Assembly (NCBI GenBank): GCA_026392155.1
Contig: JAPLCP010000172.1
Location: forward strand, 1 to 52,200
Direction: 5' to 3'
DNA: 52,200 nucleotides
Source of the DNA: Armatimonadota bacterium
GTDB lineage: Bacteria > Armatimonadota > Armatimonadia > Armatimonadales > Armatimonadaceae
In this document: positions 8,103-15,422 of the stretch, piece by piece
Position numbering within the stretch: position 1 is the first letter of the stretch
How the letters are laid out: the number at the start of each line of letters is the position of its first letter
Translations under genes and position numbers: made by a program
Notes under the pieces: generated by a model
The model's input: the letters and a program-made list of their open reading frames with translations, nothing else
What the model was told of the DNA's origin: nothing
Database searches by the model: none

Positions 8103-8366
8103 ATGAGAATCTCTAACGAGGAGCTACGGCATATTGCCGTGCAAGGTTATGGCGAAGATGTTGTTTCCACGGGGGCGAATGTGATTCTGGCACTAGAATC
8201 TCCGGACATGCAGACGATTAATGCGGCACTCTCGGAAGTCCCTGACACCCGTGAGCAGCTTATCGCCAGCTTAAAAGAGCGCATTGAGTCGGGCACCTAC
8301 CAGGTGACCGGCGATCAGATCGCCGAGATGATGGTTCGTCGTTCACTTGCCGATCGTATGCGCTAG
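8103..8366 (+). CDS. flgM: FlgM-like anti-sigma-28 factor
   Basis: An 87-residue protein whose C-terminal half (REQLIASLKERIESGTY, then QVTGDQIAEMMVRRSL) matches the sigma-binding region of FlgM, the factor that holds the flagellar sigma-28 (FliA) inactive until the hook-basal body is complete. The N-terminal half is poorly conserved, as in the family. The ATG at 8103 follows GAGG with good spacing and lies 31 bases after the end of a c-di-GMP-I riboswitch; the frame is open further upstream but that part is the riboswitch. The logic fits: high c-di-GMP would raise FlgM and shut down late flagellar genes. No other flagellar gene is in the window. Confidence 0.85.
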   Translation: MRISNEELRHIAVQGYGEDVVSTGANVILALESPDMQTINAALSEVPDTREQLIASLKERIESGTYQVTGDQIAEMMVRRSLADRMR

Positions 8367-8373
8367 CTTTTTT

Positions 8374-8389
8374 TGTTTCACGTGAAACA
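8374..8389. other. parS: parS site 1 (perfect)
   Basis: TGTTTCACGTGAAACA, the exact 16-bp consensus bound by ParB, lies between flgM and parA, 57 bases before the parA start codon. Confidence 0.95.
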
Positions 8390-8413
8390 TTGGCACAAAC
8401 GCGGGTCGGGTGT

Positions 8414-8421
8414 GGTATCCT
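8414..8421 (+). promoter_or_regulatory. Predicted extended -10 of parAB
   Basis: GGTATCCT lies 24 bases before the parA ATG and matches the element seen before prfC and the GTPase module. parS site 1 is just upstream, so ParB spreading could touch this promoter. Confidence 0.4.
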
Positions 8422-8445
8422 GTGCGACGGAGGATACACTGCGTT

Positions 8446-9267
8446 ATGGCGCTAGTTTGGGCCGTTGTTAATCAAAAAGGCGGTGTCGGCAAGACAACCA
8501 CGGCCATCAATTTGGCCGCTTATATTGCGCGGGAGCGCCGGGTCTTGCTTGTGGACACCGATCCTCAGGGAAATGCGACTAGTGGTCTTGGCATAGATCG
8601 GGCGCAAGTGGAGAAAGATGCCTATAGCATTCTGGTCCAGGGCGACACCATTGCAGAGACTCGTCGCAAGACCGCGATCCCCAACCTGGATCTGGTTCCT
8701 GCAACCATCAACCTCGCAGGTGCAGATCTCGAGATCGCCAGCCGAGCCGAAAGAGAGTACATTCTCAAGAAAGCCCTTGCGGAGGTCGCTGATGACTACG
8801 ACTATGTCCTCATAGACTCACCGCCCTCACTTGGGATGATCACGGTCAACACCCTTACCGCAGCCAATCAGGTCATCATCCCCCTCCAATGCGAGTACTT
8901 TGCCCTCGAGGGAATCACGCAGCTTTTGGAGATCATTGATCGAGTGCGTCGCGGCCTCAATCCCGACCTCGAGATTGGGCGCGTCGTACTGACACTTTTT
9001 GATGGACGCACCAACCTAGCCAACCAGGTGATGCAGGAAGTCAAGTCTTATTTTGGCGATGCGGTCTCACCGACCGTCGTGCCACGCAACGTCAAGCTCT
9101 CCGAGGCTCCCAGCTTCGGTCAGCCTATCTCTGCCTACGACCCCAAGTCCAAAGGGGCGGTGGCCTATGAAAATATCGCGAAGGAGTTAATAGCGCATGT
9201 CGAGCGGAAAACGGGTACTGGGGAGGGGACTGGCCGATCTGATTCCCGTTGGTGGCGGCGCCGCTAA
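8446..9267 (+). CDS. parA: Chromosome-partition ATPase ParA/Soj
   Basis: Walker-type ATPase that moves ParB-parS complexes along the nucleoid. The ATG at 8446 follows GGAGG and gives 273 residues. Walker A with the deviant lysine (KGGVGKTT, residues 11-18), Walker A' region LLVDTDPQGNATSGLG and Walker B LIDSPPSLG are all present, as are the late motifs ALEGITQLLE and PRNVKLSEAPS. It is the chromosomal (Soj) type without an N-terminal helix-turn-helix. The reading frame runs 71 bases into parB, giving a C-terminal tail of basic, Gly/Trp-rich residues beyond the usual family end; this tail looks incidental. Confidence 0.96.
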   Translation: MALVWAVVNQKGGVGKTTTAINLAAYIARERRVLLVDTDPQGNATSGLGIDRAQVEKDAYSILVQGDTIAETRRKTAIPNLDLVPATINLAGADLEIASRAEREYILKKALAEVADDYDYVLIDSPPSLGMITVNTLTAANQVIIPLQCEYFALEGITQLLEIIDRVRRGLNPDLEIGRVVLTLFDGRTNLANQVMQEVKSYFGDAVSPTVVPRNVKLSEAPSFGQPISAYDPKSKGAVAYENIAKELIAHVERKTGTGEGTGRSDSRWWRRR

Positions 9268-10195
9268 TGTCTTAGGGGTCGGGAGCGATGGCGAGCTCTC
9301 TTTGGCCATTTCGGGGCATGAGATCCCGATTGCTAGCCTGCACGCCCACCCAAATCAGCCACGTACCCGCTTTGATGAGGGTGCACTGGAGGAGCTTGCC
9401 AACTCCATCCGGGTCAATGGGATTCTCCAGCCAATTCTGGTGCGTCCCCGGATCGCAGGTGGCTATGAGATCGTCGCTGGTGAGCGCCGCTATCGGGCCG
9501 CCCTCCGTGCGGGCCTGGTTAAAGTTCCCGTAGTCATCCGTGAGATCTCGGATGAAGACACGCTGGCTCTTGCCCTTATTGAGAACCTCATCCGTGAGGA
9601 CATCGGTCCGATGGAGACAGCGCGGGCCTTCCGTCGCCTCATGGATGACTTTGGTTGGACTCAAGAGGAAATGGGGCAACGGGTAGGCAAGAGTCGTCCT
9701 GCCATTGCCAACTCCCTGCGCCTTTTAGAGCTCCCCACCCCCATTCAGCTCAGTGTCGAAAATGGAGACATTACCGAGGGCCATGCTCGTGCGCTTCTTG
9801 GAGATCGCAAGAGCCGCCAGGATGTGGTTTTTCAGAAACGTCAGCTCGATGTCTTTAACCAGGCAGTGAATAAAGGGTTGACGGTTCGTGATGTTGAGCG
9901 CTTGATGAGCCCTCCGGCTCCCTCGACCTCCATAGCGCCTGACCCTGAGCGTGTCACGCCTGCGGACTGGAAAGCTCTCGAAGATCGGCTCCGCACGGCC
10001 CTTGGGACACGTGTCCGCTTAGTAGGCACCGAAGACAAGGGTAAGATCGAGGTGGAGTTCTTCTCGGGTGAGGAGCTAGAGGGGCTGCTGCTACGCCTCG
10101 ACCCACCGCCCGCCCCAACGAGCCTTCCTGCTCCTAACCAGAAACAGGCGGGAAGTCGCATCTCGGGCCTGCTAACAACCCGCCGCACCCTCTAA
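9197..10195 (+). CDS. parB: ParB/Spo0J centromere-binding CTPase
   Basis: Binds parS and spreads along DNA as a CTP-dependent clamp. The 332-residue protein opens with the typical VLGRGLADLIP segment, then has the ParB N-domain with HPNQPRTRFDE and the arginine-rich CTP-binding box GERRYRAA, the helix-turn-helix around TQEEMGQRVGKSRPAIANSL, and a C-terminal dimerisation region (GKIEVEFFSGEELEGLL). Two perfect parS sites lie immediately upstream of the parA promoter and immediately after the parB stop codon. It overlaps the 3' end of parA by 71 bases. Confidence 0.96.
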   Translation: MSSGKRVLGRGLADLIPVGGGAANVLGVGSDGELSLAISGHEIPIASLHAHPNQPRTRFDEGALEELANSIRVNGILQPILVRPRIAGGYEIVAGERRYRAALRAGLVKVPVVIREISDEDTLALALIENLIREDIGPMETARAFRRLMDDFGWTQEEMGQRVGKSRPAIANSLRLLELPTPIQLSVENGDITEGHARALLGDRKSRQDVVFQKRQLDVFNQAVNKGLTVRDVERLMSPPAPSTSIAPDPERVTPADWKALEDRLRTALGTRVRLVGTEDKGKIEVEFFSGEELEGLLLRLDPPPAPTSLPAPNQKQAGSRISGLLTTRRTL

Positions 10196-10196
10196 T

Positions 10197-10910
10197 TTGT
10201 TTCACGTGAAACAAATTCAATTAGAAGCCTCCCTCAGTGCTGAGGGAGTAACGGTGGGAAGTGCCCTCACAGCGGTCACGCTAAAGCTTCCCGCAGGGCA
10301 GCTCACGGGGATCATCGGCCCCAATGGCTCCGGCAAGACCACGCTCCTGCGCTGCCTTGTGGGAGAACGCAAGCCTGACTCTGGTAGAATCTGCCTCGGG
10401 AAAGAGGCCCTAGAGAACCTAAAACCTCAACTGAAGGCCCAGCTCCTGACCTATCTACCGCAAACCACCCCCATTTCCTTTGCTTTCACCCTGAAAGAGC
10501 TGGCAGGGCTCCAGGCAAGATCAGCCGACACTCTTGCCGCGGCTCTTGAGGCAATGGAGCTAGAGAGCCTGGCGGATCGCTCTCTTCTTACTCTCTCAGG
10601 GGGAGAGCGCCAGCGTGGTGCCATTGCGCGTGTGCTCGCTCAGGCCACACCCCTGCTACTCCTAGACGAGCCCCTCGCCCACCTTGACCTGCGCTACCAG
10701 AAGCGCTTACTGGGGTTTCTCGTGAAACACTGCCAGGCAGGAGGCAGCGTCGCGCTGGCTCTTCATGAGCTACGTCTGGCGCAAAACTGGTGCGACTCTC
10801 TTGTGCTCTTGCACCAGGGGAAGCTCGTTGCAGAAGGAACACCTACCGAGGTTCTGACTCCGGATAGACTTGAAAACGTCTTTGGTGTCGAAGCAGGTTT
10901 TGCCTATTAA
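10197..10910 (+). CDS. ABC transporter ATP-binding protein, FecE/BtuD type
   Basis: A 237-residue ABC ATPase with all motifs: Walker A GPNGSGKTT, signature LSGGERQR, Walker B LLLLDEPLAHLD and the switch histidine in ALHEL. Overall it is closest to ATPases of iron-siderophore, heme and cobalamin importers, but no permease or binding protein is nearby, so the partner is unknown. The likely TTG start at 10197 overlaps a parS site, so the first residues (MFHVKQ) are the in-frame reading of parS; a GTG at 10206 is an alternative. There is no visible Shine-Dalgarno sequence and it begins one base after the parB stop, pointing to co-transcription. Confidence 0.88.
   Translation: MFHVKQIQLEASLSAEGVTVGSALTAVTLKLPAGQLTGIIGPNGSGKTTLLRCLVGERKPDSGRICLGKEALENLKPQLKAQLLTYLPQTTPISFAFTLKELAGLQARSADTLAAALEAMELESLADRSLLTLSGGERQRGAIARVLAQATPLLLLDEPLAHLDLRYQKRLLGFLVKHCQAGGSVALALHELRLAQNWCDSLVLLHQGKLVAEGTPTEVLTPDRLENVFGVEAGFAY
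10198..10213. other. parS: parS site 2 (perfect), overlapping a start codon
   Basis: TGTTTCACGTGAAACA lies three bases after the parB stop and covers the first codons of the ABC ATPase gene. Confidence 0.95.
10714..10729. other. Degenerate parS inside the ABC ATPase gene
   Basis: GGTTTCTCGTGAAACA matches the parS consensus at 14 of 16 positions (mismatches at 1 and 7). It lies within coding sequence 0.5 kb from parS site 2 and may be a weak ParB site or chance. Confidence 0.35.
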
Positions 10911-10959
10911 CATGGTCTTAATGTCAAAAGCGTGATTATTTGATAGACTGACAGACAAC

Positions 10960-11592
10960 GTGGCAAAATCAAAACAACCTTTTGAGGAAGAGCTCAAGGA
11001 ACTTCGGCGTATGCTCCTAGAGATGGGAGTGGCGGCGGAAGAGATGATCGGCGACGGTATTGCCGCACTGGTTCGGCAAAATACGGAGCTCGCCGATGCC
11101 GTGCTTGAACGAGATAACATTGTGGATCGGATGGAGCAGGAAGTGGAGCTACACTGCCTGAGGCTACTCTCTCGTAAAGTGGCCTCGGGCAGCGAGCTGC
11201 GCCATATTACCTCCGCCCTGCGCGTCGCAACGGACATTGAGCGAATCGCGGATCATGCCGTAGATATCGCACAAGCCGCCAAGCGCCTCTCGGTCGAGGC
11301 GATCTACAAGCCTCTGGTAGACATTCCTCATCTGGGAGAGTTAGCCCAGAACATGCTGCGCCTCACCCTAGATGCCTTTGTGCGGCGAGACCGTAAGCAA
11401 GCCCCGATTTTGATTGCCTCCGATGACGAAGCCGATGCACTCTACAAGCACATGCGCGGCGAGCTGAAATCCACTCTGGAAAGCGATCCCCATGCCGTCT
11501 CCCAGGCGATCTACTTGCTCTTTGTGGCCTACTACTTAGAGCGCATCTGCGATCACTGCACCAATATTGCAGAGCGCGTGGGGGATGCATGA
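10960..11592 (+). CDS. PhoU-domain protein
   Basis: A 210-residue all-helical protein with the two PhoU repeats: the first around EEELKELRRMLLEMGVAAEEMI and ITSALRVATDIERIADHAVDIA, the second around FVRRDRKQAPILIASDDEADALY and YYLERICDHCTNIAERV. The acidic E/D-xxR-xxDH motifs are the family's metal-binding sites. PhoU proteins modulate phosphate signalling and uptake, usually beside pstSCAB and phoR; none of these is here, so the role is inferred from the family only. It starts with GTG at 10960. Its stop overlaps the next gene (ATGA). Confidence 0.9.
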   Translation: MAKSKQPFEEELKELRRMLLEMGVAAEEMIGDGIAALVRQNTELADAVLERDNIVDRMEQEVELHCLRLLSRKVASGSELRHITSALRVATDIERIADHAVDIAQAAKRLSVEAIYKPLVDIPHLGELAQNMLRLTLDAFVRRDRKQAPILIASDDEADALYKHMRGELKSTLESDPHAVSQAIYLLFVAYYLERICDHCTNIAERVGDA

Positions 11593-11852
11593 TAGGCGAT
11601 ACAGACTCCCTCATTGAAGAGTTTCTCGATGGTGCCCCTCGCGCTGAGACCTGGAGCAAGCTACACGAAGCGCTGGCCCTGCGCCTCGAAGCCGCACGAC
11701 GTGAGGGAGATGCCCCGCAGATCGAGCAGCTAGAGCAACAAGTGGCCGCTCTTGCCCAAGAAGAAGCCATCACTCGCTTTGTCGAAGACTCCGTCCGAGT
11801 GACTCTGGTGCGCCCGCGTGGCGGTGAGTTCGATTTCGACGACGAATTCTAA
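11589..11852 (+). CDS. Small acidic protein of unknown function
   Basis: An 87-residue protein coupled to the PhoU gene by an ATGA overlap. It is rich in Glu, Ala and Leu, with a helical middle (SKLHEALALRLEAARREG, then QIEQLEQQVAALAQEEAI) that could form a coiled coil, and an acidic C-terminus (GGEFDFDDEF). I do not recognise a family. The overlap and the codon use, which is like its neighbours, support it as a real gene; a helper of the PhoU protein is conceivable but not shown. Confidence 0.65.
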   Translation: MIGDTDSLIEEFLDGAPRAETWSKLHEALALRLEAARREGDAPQIEQLEQQVAALAQEEAITRFVEDSVRVTLVRPRGGEFDFDDEF

Positions 11853-11871
11853 CAAAACCCGTACGATATTG

Positions 11872-11879
11872 GGTATAAC
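11872..11879 (+). promoter_or_regulatory. Predicted extended -10 directly before the HAD gene
   Basis: GGTATAAC ends five bases before the ATG at 11885, so the transcript would start at or next to the start codon (leaderless mRNA). No ribosome-binding site is visible for this gene. Confidence 0.45.
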
Positions 11880-11884
11880 GGGTC

Positions 11885-12622
11885 ATGGGCAACCTGCGAG
11901 GCATTTTTTTTGATCTCGATGATACGCTGATTGACTCCACGGGCGCGATGCGAGCTGCCATCAGTGCCGTCTTGCCCCTGATGCCGGAACACTCTCCCAC
12001 GCAGATCGCCGAGGCTCTTAAGCATGCCTACCACCAGCTCTGGGGCTACAAGACACCTGGCTATGCTGCTCTCAGAACCATAGCGACGCCCGAACTACGC
12101 TGCCGGCTCACGAAGGCCGCGCTAGAAAAACTCGGGATCACCAGCCCGACCCGCCTCACTAAGGTTCAGCAGGCCTACGAAGCCACTGAGCAGGCTACGC
12201 TTCAACTACTTCCCGGCACACAGGAAACACTTCAAGCACTTCAGCAGAGCTTTCGCCTCGGAATTATCACCAATGGCCCCTCGAATATCCAACGGGAGAA
12301 GCTCGCCCAAGTTGGTCTAGCGGAGTTTTTTGATGTTATTGTTGCAGACGCGGATTTTGGCGCTCCTAAGCCCGATCCACGGCTCTTTGACTATGCAGGA
12401 GGGCTACTTGGTTTAACATCGAGCGAACTAATGTTTGTCGGTGACTCACCCGAAGCTGATATTGCCGGGGCACGTGCCGCAGGCTGGCAAAGCGTGCTTT
12501 TCCGGGGAGCAGGTAGCTCTGAAGCAAGCTTCTGTATCGAAAAACTAGAGGAGATCTTGCTCTTGCCACCTATTCTCGAAACAAAACACTTGCATCCGGC
12601 GCAAAGGTCGCCGATACTATAG
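11885..12622 (+). CDS. HAD-superfamily phosphatase
   Basis: Haloacid dehalogenase-type hydrolase of 245 residues, probably a small-molecule phosphatase in the cytosol. Motif I FFDLDDTLID holds the nucleophile and acid aspartates, motif II is TNGPS, the motif III lysine is in GAPKPDPRLFD, and motif IV is GDSPEADIAGA. The helical cap between motifs I and II is of the phosphoglycolate phosphatase/YjjG class. The C-terminus extends about 40 residues past motif IV. The substrate cannot be told. It probably has its own promoter just before the ATG. Confidence 0.92.
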   Translation: MGNLRGIFFDLDDTLIDSTGAMRAAISAVLPLMPEHSPTQIAEALKHAYHQLWGYKTPGYAALRTIATPELRCRLTKAALEKLGITSPTRLTKVQQAYEATEQATLQLLPGTQETLQALQQSFRLGIITNGPSNIQREKLAQVGLAEFFDVIVADADFGAPKPDPRLFDYAGGLLGLTSSELMFVGDSPEADIAGARAAGWQSVLFRGAGSSEASFCIEKLEEILLLPPILETKHLHPAQRSPIL

Positions 12623-12635
12623 ATTAAGTAGGGAA

Positions 12636-13229
12636 ATGATGTTAGCACCCGCTCGAATGCTAGATCTGCTCACTCCGCGTCTCTGGACACCCGATCAGGG
12701 CGCGGCAGGGCTGATTTTCATCCCTCCCCCTCGGAGATTGATCACCGTAGTAGGGGGACAGATAGCATCGGCAGGAGACCGTGTGAGCGCAAGCCTCACG
12801 GTGCAAAGAGAGCGCTTTCAAGCGACACCAGGAGGTTTAATCATCGTGAGCAGTTCGCGCAAAAAGGAGCCCGGTCGAACGATAGGGCACCCAGATCTCG
12901 CCTCAGGGGCCAGCGTGCAACGAGGCGATGTCCTCTATGTCTCTATTGCGGAAGCGGTCTACCGCGAGTCACGCGGGGAGACTATCGAGCTCCATTTCGA
13001 GTCCACCGAAGAAGACAACGAAGCGCTTCGGGAGCTACGCGTGCGTGCCCGCAACCGCTGGGAGAACGATCGCCTCCCCGATGGTTGGACACGACCGCTC
13101 CCCCTACCTGCCCCCAGCCCCAAGAAAACGGGCCTCTCTGAAGAGCTACGCGCACTCGCAGAGGAGTGGAACGCCCGCCAGAGAGGCCCTGAAGCTCTTG
13201 AGGCCCCAGAGGCTACCGAAGAGGACTAA
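12636..13229 (+). CDS. Hypothetical protein
   Basis: A 197-residue protein that I cannot place in a family. The first half has alternating beta-type stretches (GLIFIPPPRRLITVVGGQI and GDRVSASLTVQRERF), the second half is charged and ends in a Pro/Lys-rich linker (PLPLPAPSPKK) and an acidic helix. There is no signal peptide or membrane helix. The ATG at 12636 follows AAGTAGGGA, a fair ribosome-binding site, 13 bases after the HAD gene, so the two are likely co-transcribed. It ends convergently with htrA, overlapping it by four bases. Confidence 0.7.
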   Translation: MMLAPARMLDLLTPRLWTPDQGAAGLIFIPPPRRLITVVGGQIASAGDRVSASLTVQRERFQATPGGLIIVSSSRKKEPGRTIGHPDLASGASVQRGDVLYVSIAEAVYRESRGETIELHFESTEEDNEALRELRVRARNRWENDRLPDGWTRPLPLPAPSPKKTGLSEELRALAEEWNARQRGPEALEAPEATEED

Positions 13230-14350
13230 GGCGCTTCCGCAAGACGCAGACGGACGGTGCTAGGCTGGCCATCACGGAGGATTCCCAGCTCAACTTCCTG
13301 CCCGATTCGCTGGCTCTCCAGCACCTTGCGGTAACTTGCCTCATCGGGAGTGGGAGTGCTTGCCAGTCGCACGATGACATCGCCCTGCTGAAAGCCTGCC
13401 ATGGCCGCGGGGGAGCTACGGTAGACAGCCCGAACCACCACGCCACTTGTTCCCTCAGGAAGCCGTAGCATCCGTGCCAAGCGTGCCGTCAGCTCCGTGG
13501 TAACCACCCCATCGTAAGGGCGCCGGACCTTGCCGTAGCGCTTGAGCTCTCCGACGATCTGCATGGCGGTCTTGATAGGGATCGCAAAGCCGATATTCTG
13601 GGCATCCGTGCGCACCAGAGTGTTAATTCCCACGACTTTCCCCCCCAGGTCCACCAGCGCCCCCCCCGAGTTGCCCGGATTGATAGCCGTGTCGGTCTGA
13701 ATGAGATTCTCGTAGGTGCGGTCTTCCATCACCAGAGGTCGTCCCAGCGCCGAGACCACGCCTGCTGAGACCGAGTGCGAGAGGCCCACAGGGTTGCCAA
13801 TCGCCAAAACCGTCTGACCAGGCAGCAGCGCATCGTTCTCCCCAAGCTGAGCAGTCGGCAGGCGCTGTGGGTCTTGGACTTTAAGAAGCGCAACATCGGT
13901 GGCGCGATCCGCCCCAACAGGCTGCGCGGTAAATACCCGGCCATCGGTGAGGGTGATCGTGATCTTTCCGCCCGTCTTTACGGACTCCCCGACCACGTGC
14001 TGATTGGTGAGGACATAGCCACCCTCTAACAAAACACCCGACCCCGCTCCCGTCGGCACTTCGCGGGTCTCCTGGCGGCCCCGGCCATAGAACCAGTCCT
14101 CACGGCTATCAAAGACCGTCCGACTCTGGCGTGAGGTTGTGTCAATCGCCACTACCGAGGGAGCCGCGAGCCGTGCCGCCTGCACAATGGGCTCTTTATC
14201 CGCCGCGTAGGGAGGGGCCGCCACCGCCAGCTTGCCCGGCAGAAGCGACTCCACACTTCCCCCCCGCACTGTCACACACGCCCCTGCCAGCATGCCCACG
14301 AGCAGCGTCCCAAGAGCTGTTGCGGGGTGATTCCATCGAAAACTAGCCAT
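13226..14350 (-). CDS. HtrA/DegP-like serine protease with PDZ domain
   Basis: Envelope protease for misfolded proteins. I start it at the ATG at 14350, which has AAGGAG 11 bases upstream; this gives 374 residues. An N-terminal hydrophobic segment (residues 9-27) is a signal or anchor. The trypsin-like domain has the complete triad: H118 in LTNQHVVG, D152 in RATDVALLKV and S228 in NPGNSGGALVD. One PDZ domain follows (about 282-370, with SSPAAMAGFQQGDVIVRLA), placing it in the single-PDZ DegS/HtrA group. The gene is transcribed alone, away from a small divergent ORF. Confidence 0.95.
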   Translation of the reverse strand: MASFRWNHPATALGTLLVGMLAGACVTVRGGSVESLLPGKLAVAAPPYAADKEPIVQAARLAAPSVVAIDTTSRQSRTVFDSREDWFYGRGRQETREVPTGAGSGVLLEGGYVLTNQHVVGESVKTGGKITITLTDGRVFTAQPVGADRATDVALLKVQDPQRLPTAQLGENDALLPGQTVLAIGNPVGLSHSVSAGVVSALGRPLVMEDRTYENLIQTDTAINPGNSGGALVDLGGKVVGINTLVRTDAQNIGFAIPIKTAMQIVGELKRYGKVRRPYDGVVTTELTARLARMLRLPEGTSGVVVRAVYRSSPAAMAGFQQGDVIVRLASTPTPDEASYRKVLESQRIGQEVELGILRDGQPSTVRLRLAEAP

Positions 14351-14496
14351 GACAAATCTTACTCCTTTTGCCTTTTTCATACGCAGGAAAAAAAACAAAG
14401 TTCCCCAAGTGAAAGAAATTGCACGGGGAAGCTACAGCGCCACCCGCGTAGCTACAAGCAGCTCAAAGAGATTGGCATAGAGGAGGAAATAGAGTT

Positions 14497-14652
14497 GTGA
14501 ACAACAATTTGCCTGAGTCTACTCTAGGCAAACATTTGCAGGAAGAAGCGGCTCAGCCCACACCTGCAACCTCAGGACTCTGGGAACGTGTGCAGACCAA
14601 ACGAAGCAAAAAGACGTTTCTTACACGTGTATTTCAGGTCAAAACCCAGTAG
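14497..14652 (+). CDS. Small 51-residue ORF with strong ribosome-binding site
   Basis: A GTG at 14497 is preceded by AGGAGG (14481-14486), one of the best ribosome-binding sites of the window, and opens 51 codons up to TAG at 14650. The product is polar with a basic C-terminus (VQTKRSKKTFLTRVF) and no membrane segment. It overlaps the end of the minus-strand permease gene by 19 bases. Upstream, 14351-14496 holds an inverted repeat (TTCCCC at 14401-14406, GGGGAA at 14425-14430). I do not recognise it; the case rests on the ribosome-binding site and the otherwise empty interval. Confidence 0.45.
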   Translation: MNNNLPESTLGKHLQEEAAQPTPATSGLWERVQTKRSKKTFLTRVFQVKTQ

Positions 14653-15422
14653 CGTAGGAGGGTCTGCACGGAGAGCATCACACCGATGGCGATCACCAGC
14701 TTGCGGACGTTGCCTGCCCCCAGTTTACGTGCCACACCGACGGCAAGCCAGCCGCCTAGCATCGCGCCGATGGTCATCAAGGCCGCGAGCTTGAGATCCA
14801 CTTTGTGGCTGATCATGAGCACCACCGACGCCACGACGTTCAAGCCACCCGTGAAGACCGTCTTGAGGCCGTTCATCTTATGGATCTCGGTCATGCCCAG
14901 CATTCCGAGAGCCGCCAGCGTCAGAATCCCAATGCCCGCCCCAAAGTAGCCACCGTAGACCGCCACACCCAGCAAAAACAAGGCAATGGGTAAGGGGAAT
15001 TTCTTCCCCTCCTCCCAGGATTGGGAGGAGGGAGGAGCGGAGCGGAGGGAGGAGGGCTTGAGCTTATCTTGAAAGGCGAAGAGCAGCGTCGCAGCGAGAA
15101 TCAGAAACGGGATCAGCCGGTCAAAGATGCGGGTCGGGGTGGCCAGTAGCAGCAGCGCGCCAATCGTTGCTCCGACAAGTGCAATCAGGGCTAGGGGGAG
15201 CATGAGATGACGCAGGCCACCCAGCTCTTTTCGGTAGCCCAGAAACGAGGCCAATGCCCCCGGAGCGAGCCCGGCGGAGTTGGTGGCGTTGGCGACAATC
15301 GAGTCTATGCCGCCGGAGAGGAGCACAGGGAAGGTCAGGAGTGTTCCCCCACCCGCCACAGAGTTCACACCCCCTGCCACAAAAGACGCCACAAAGACCA
15401 GCCCGAGCTGGAGCATGGTCAT
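14634..15422 (-). CDS. TSUP-family (TauE/SafE) membrane permease
   Basis: A 262-residue inner-membrane protein with eight or so helices. The duplicated TSUP signatures are clear: AGGVNSVAGGGTLLTFPVLL near the N-terminus and GGYFGAGIGILTLAALG in the second half. Family members export sulfite, sulfoacetate or related anions; the substrate here is unknown. The loop between the two halves (PSSLRSAPPSSQSWEEGKK) is encoded by a dispersed palindromic repeat, described separately. The ATG overlaps the stop of the presenilin-PDZ gene (ATGA), so the two are coupled. Confidence 0.9.
   Translation of the reverse strand: MTMLQLGLVFVASFVAGGVNSVAGGGTLLTFPVLLSGGIDSIVANATNSAGLAPGALASFLGYRKELGGLRHLMLPLALIALVGATIGALLLLATPTRIFDRLIPFLILAATLLFAFQDKLKPSSLRSAPPSSQSWEEGKKFPLPIALFLLGVAVYGGYFGAGIGILTLAALGMLGMTEIHKMNGLKTVFTGGLNVVASVVLMISHKVDLKLAALMTIGAMLGGWLAVGVARKLGAGNVRKLVIAIGVMLSVQTLLRYWVLT
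15004..15032 (-). repeat. Palindromic repeat copy 1, inside the TSUP gene
   Basis: A 10-bp perfect stem (CCTCCTCCCA / TGGGAGGAGG, 15008-15031) with a four-base loop, in frame within the central loop of the permease. The same sequence occurs between proS and an SDR gene at 40151-40178. Confidence 0.75.

Noticed and set aside
8374-10213. Replication origin at the parS sites
   Set aside because: No cluster of DnaA boxes, dnaA, gidA or rpmH was seen here, so parS alone is not enough.
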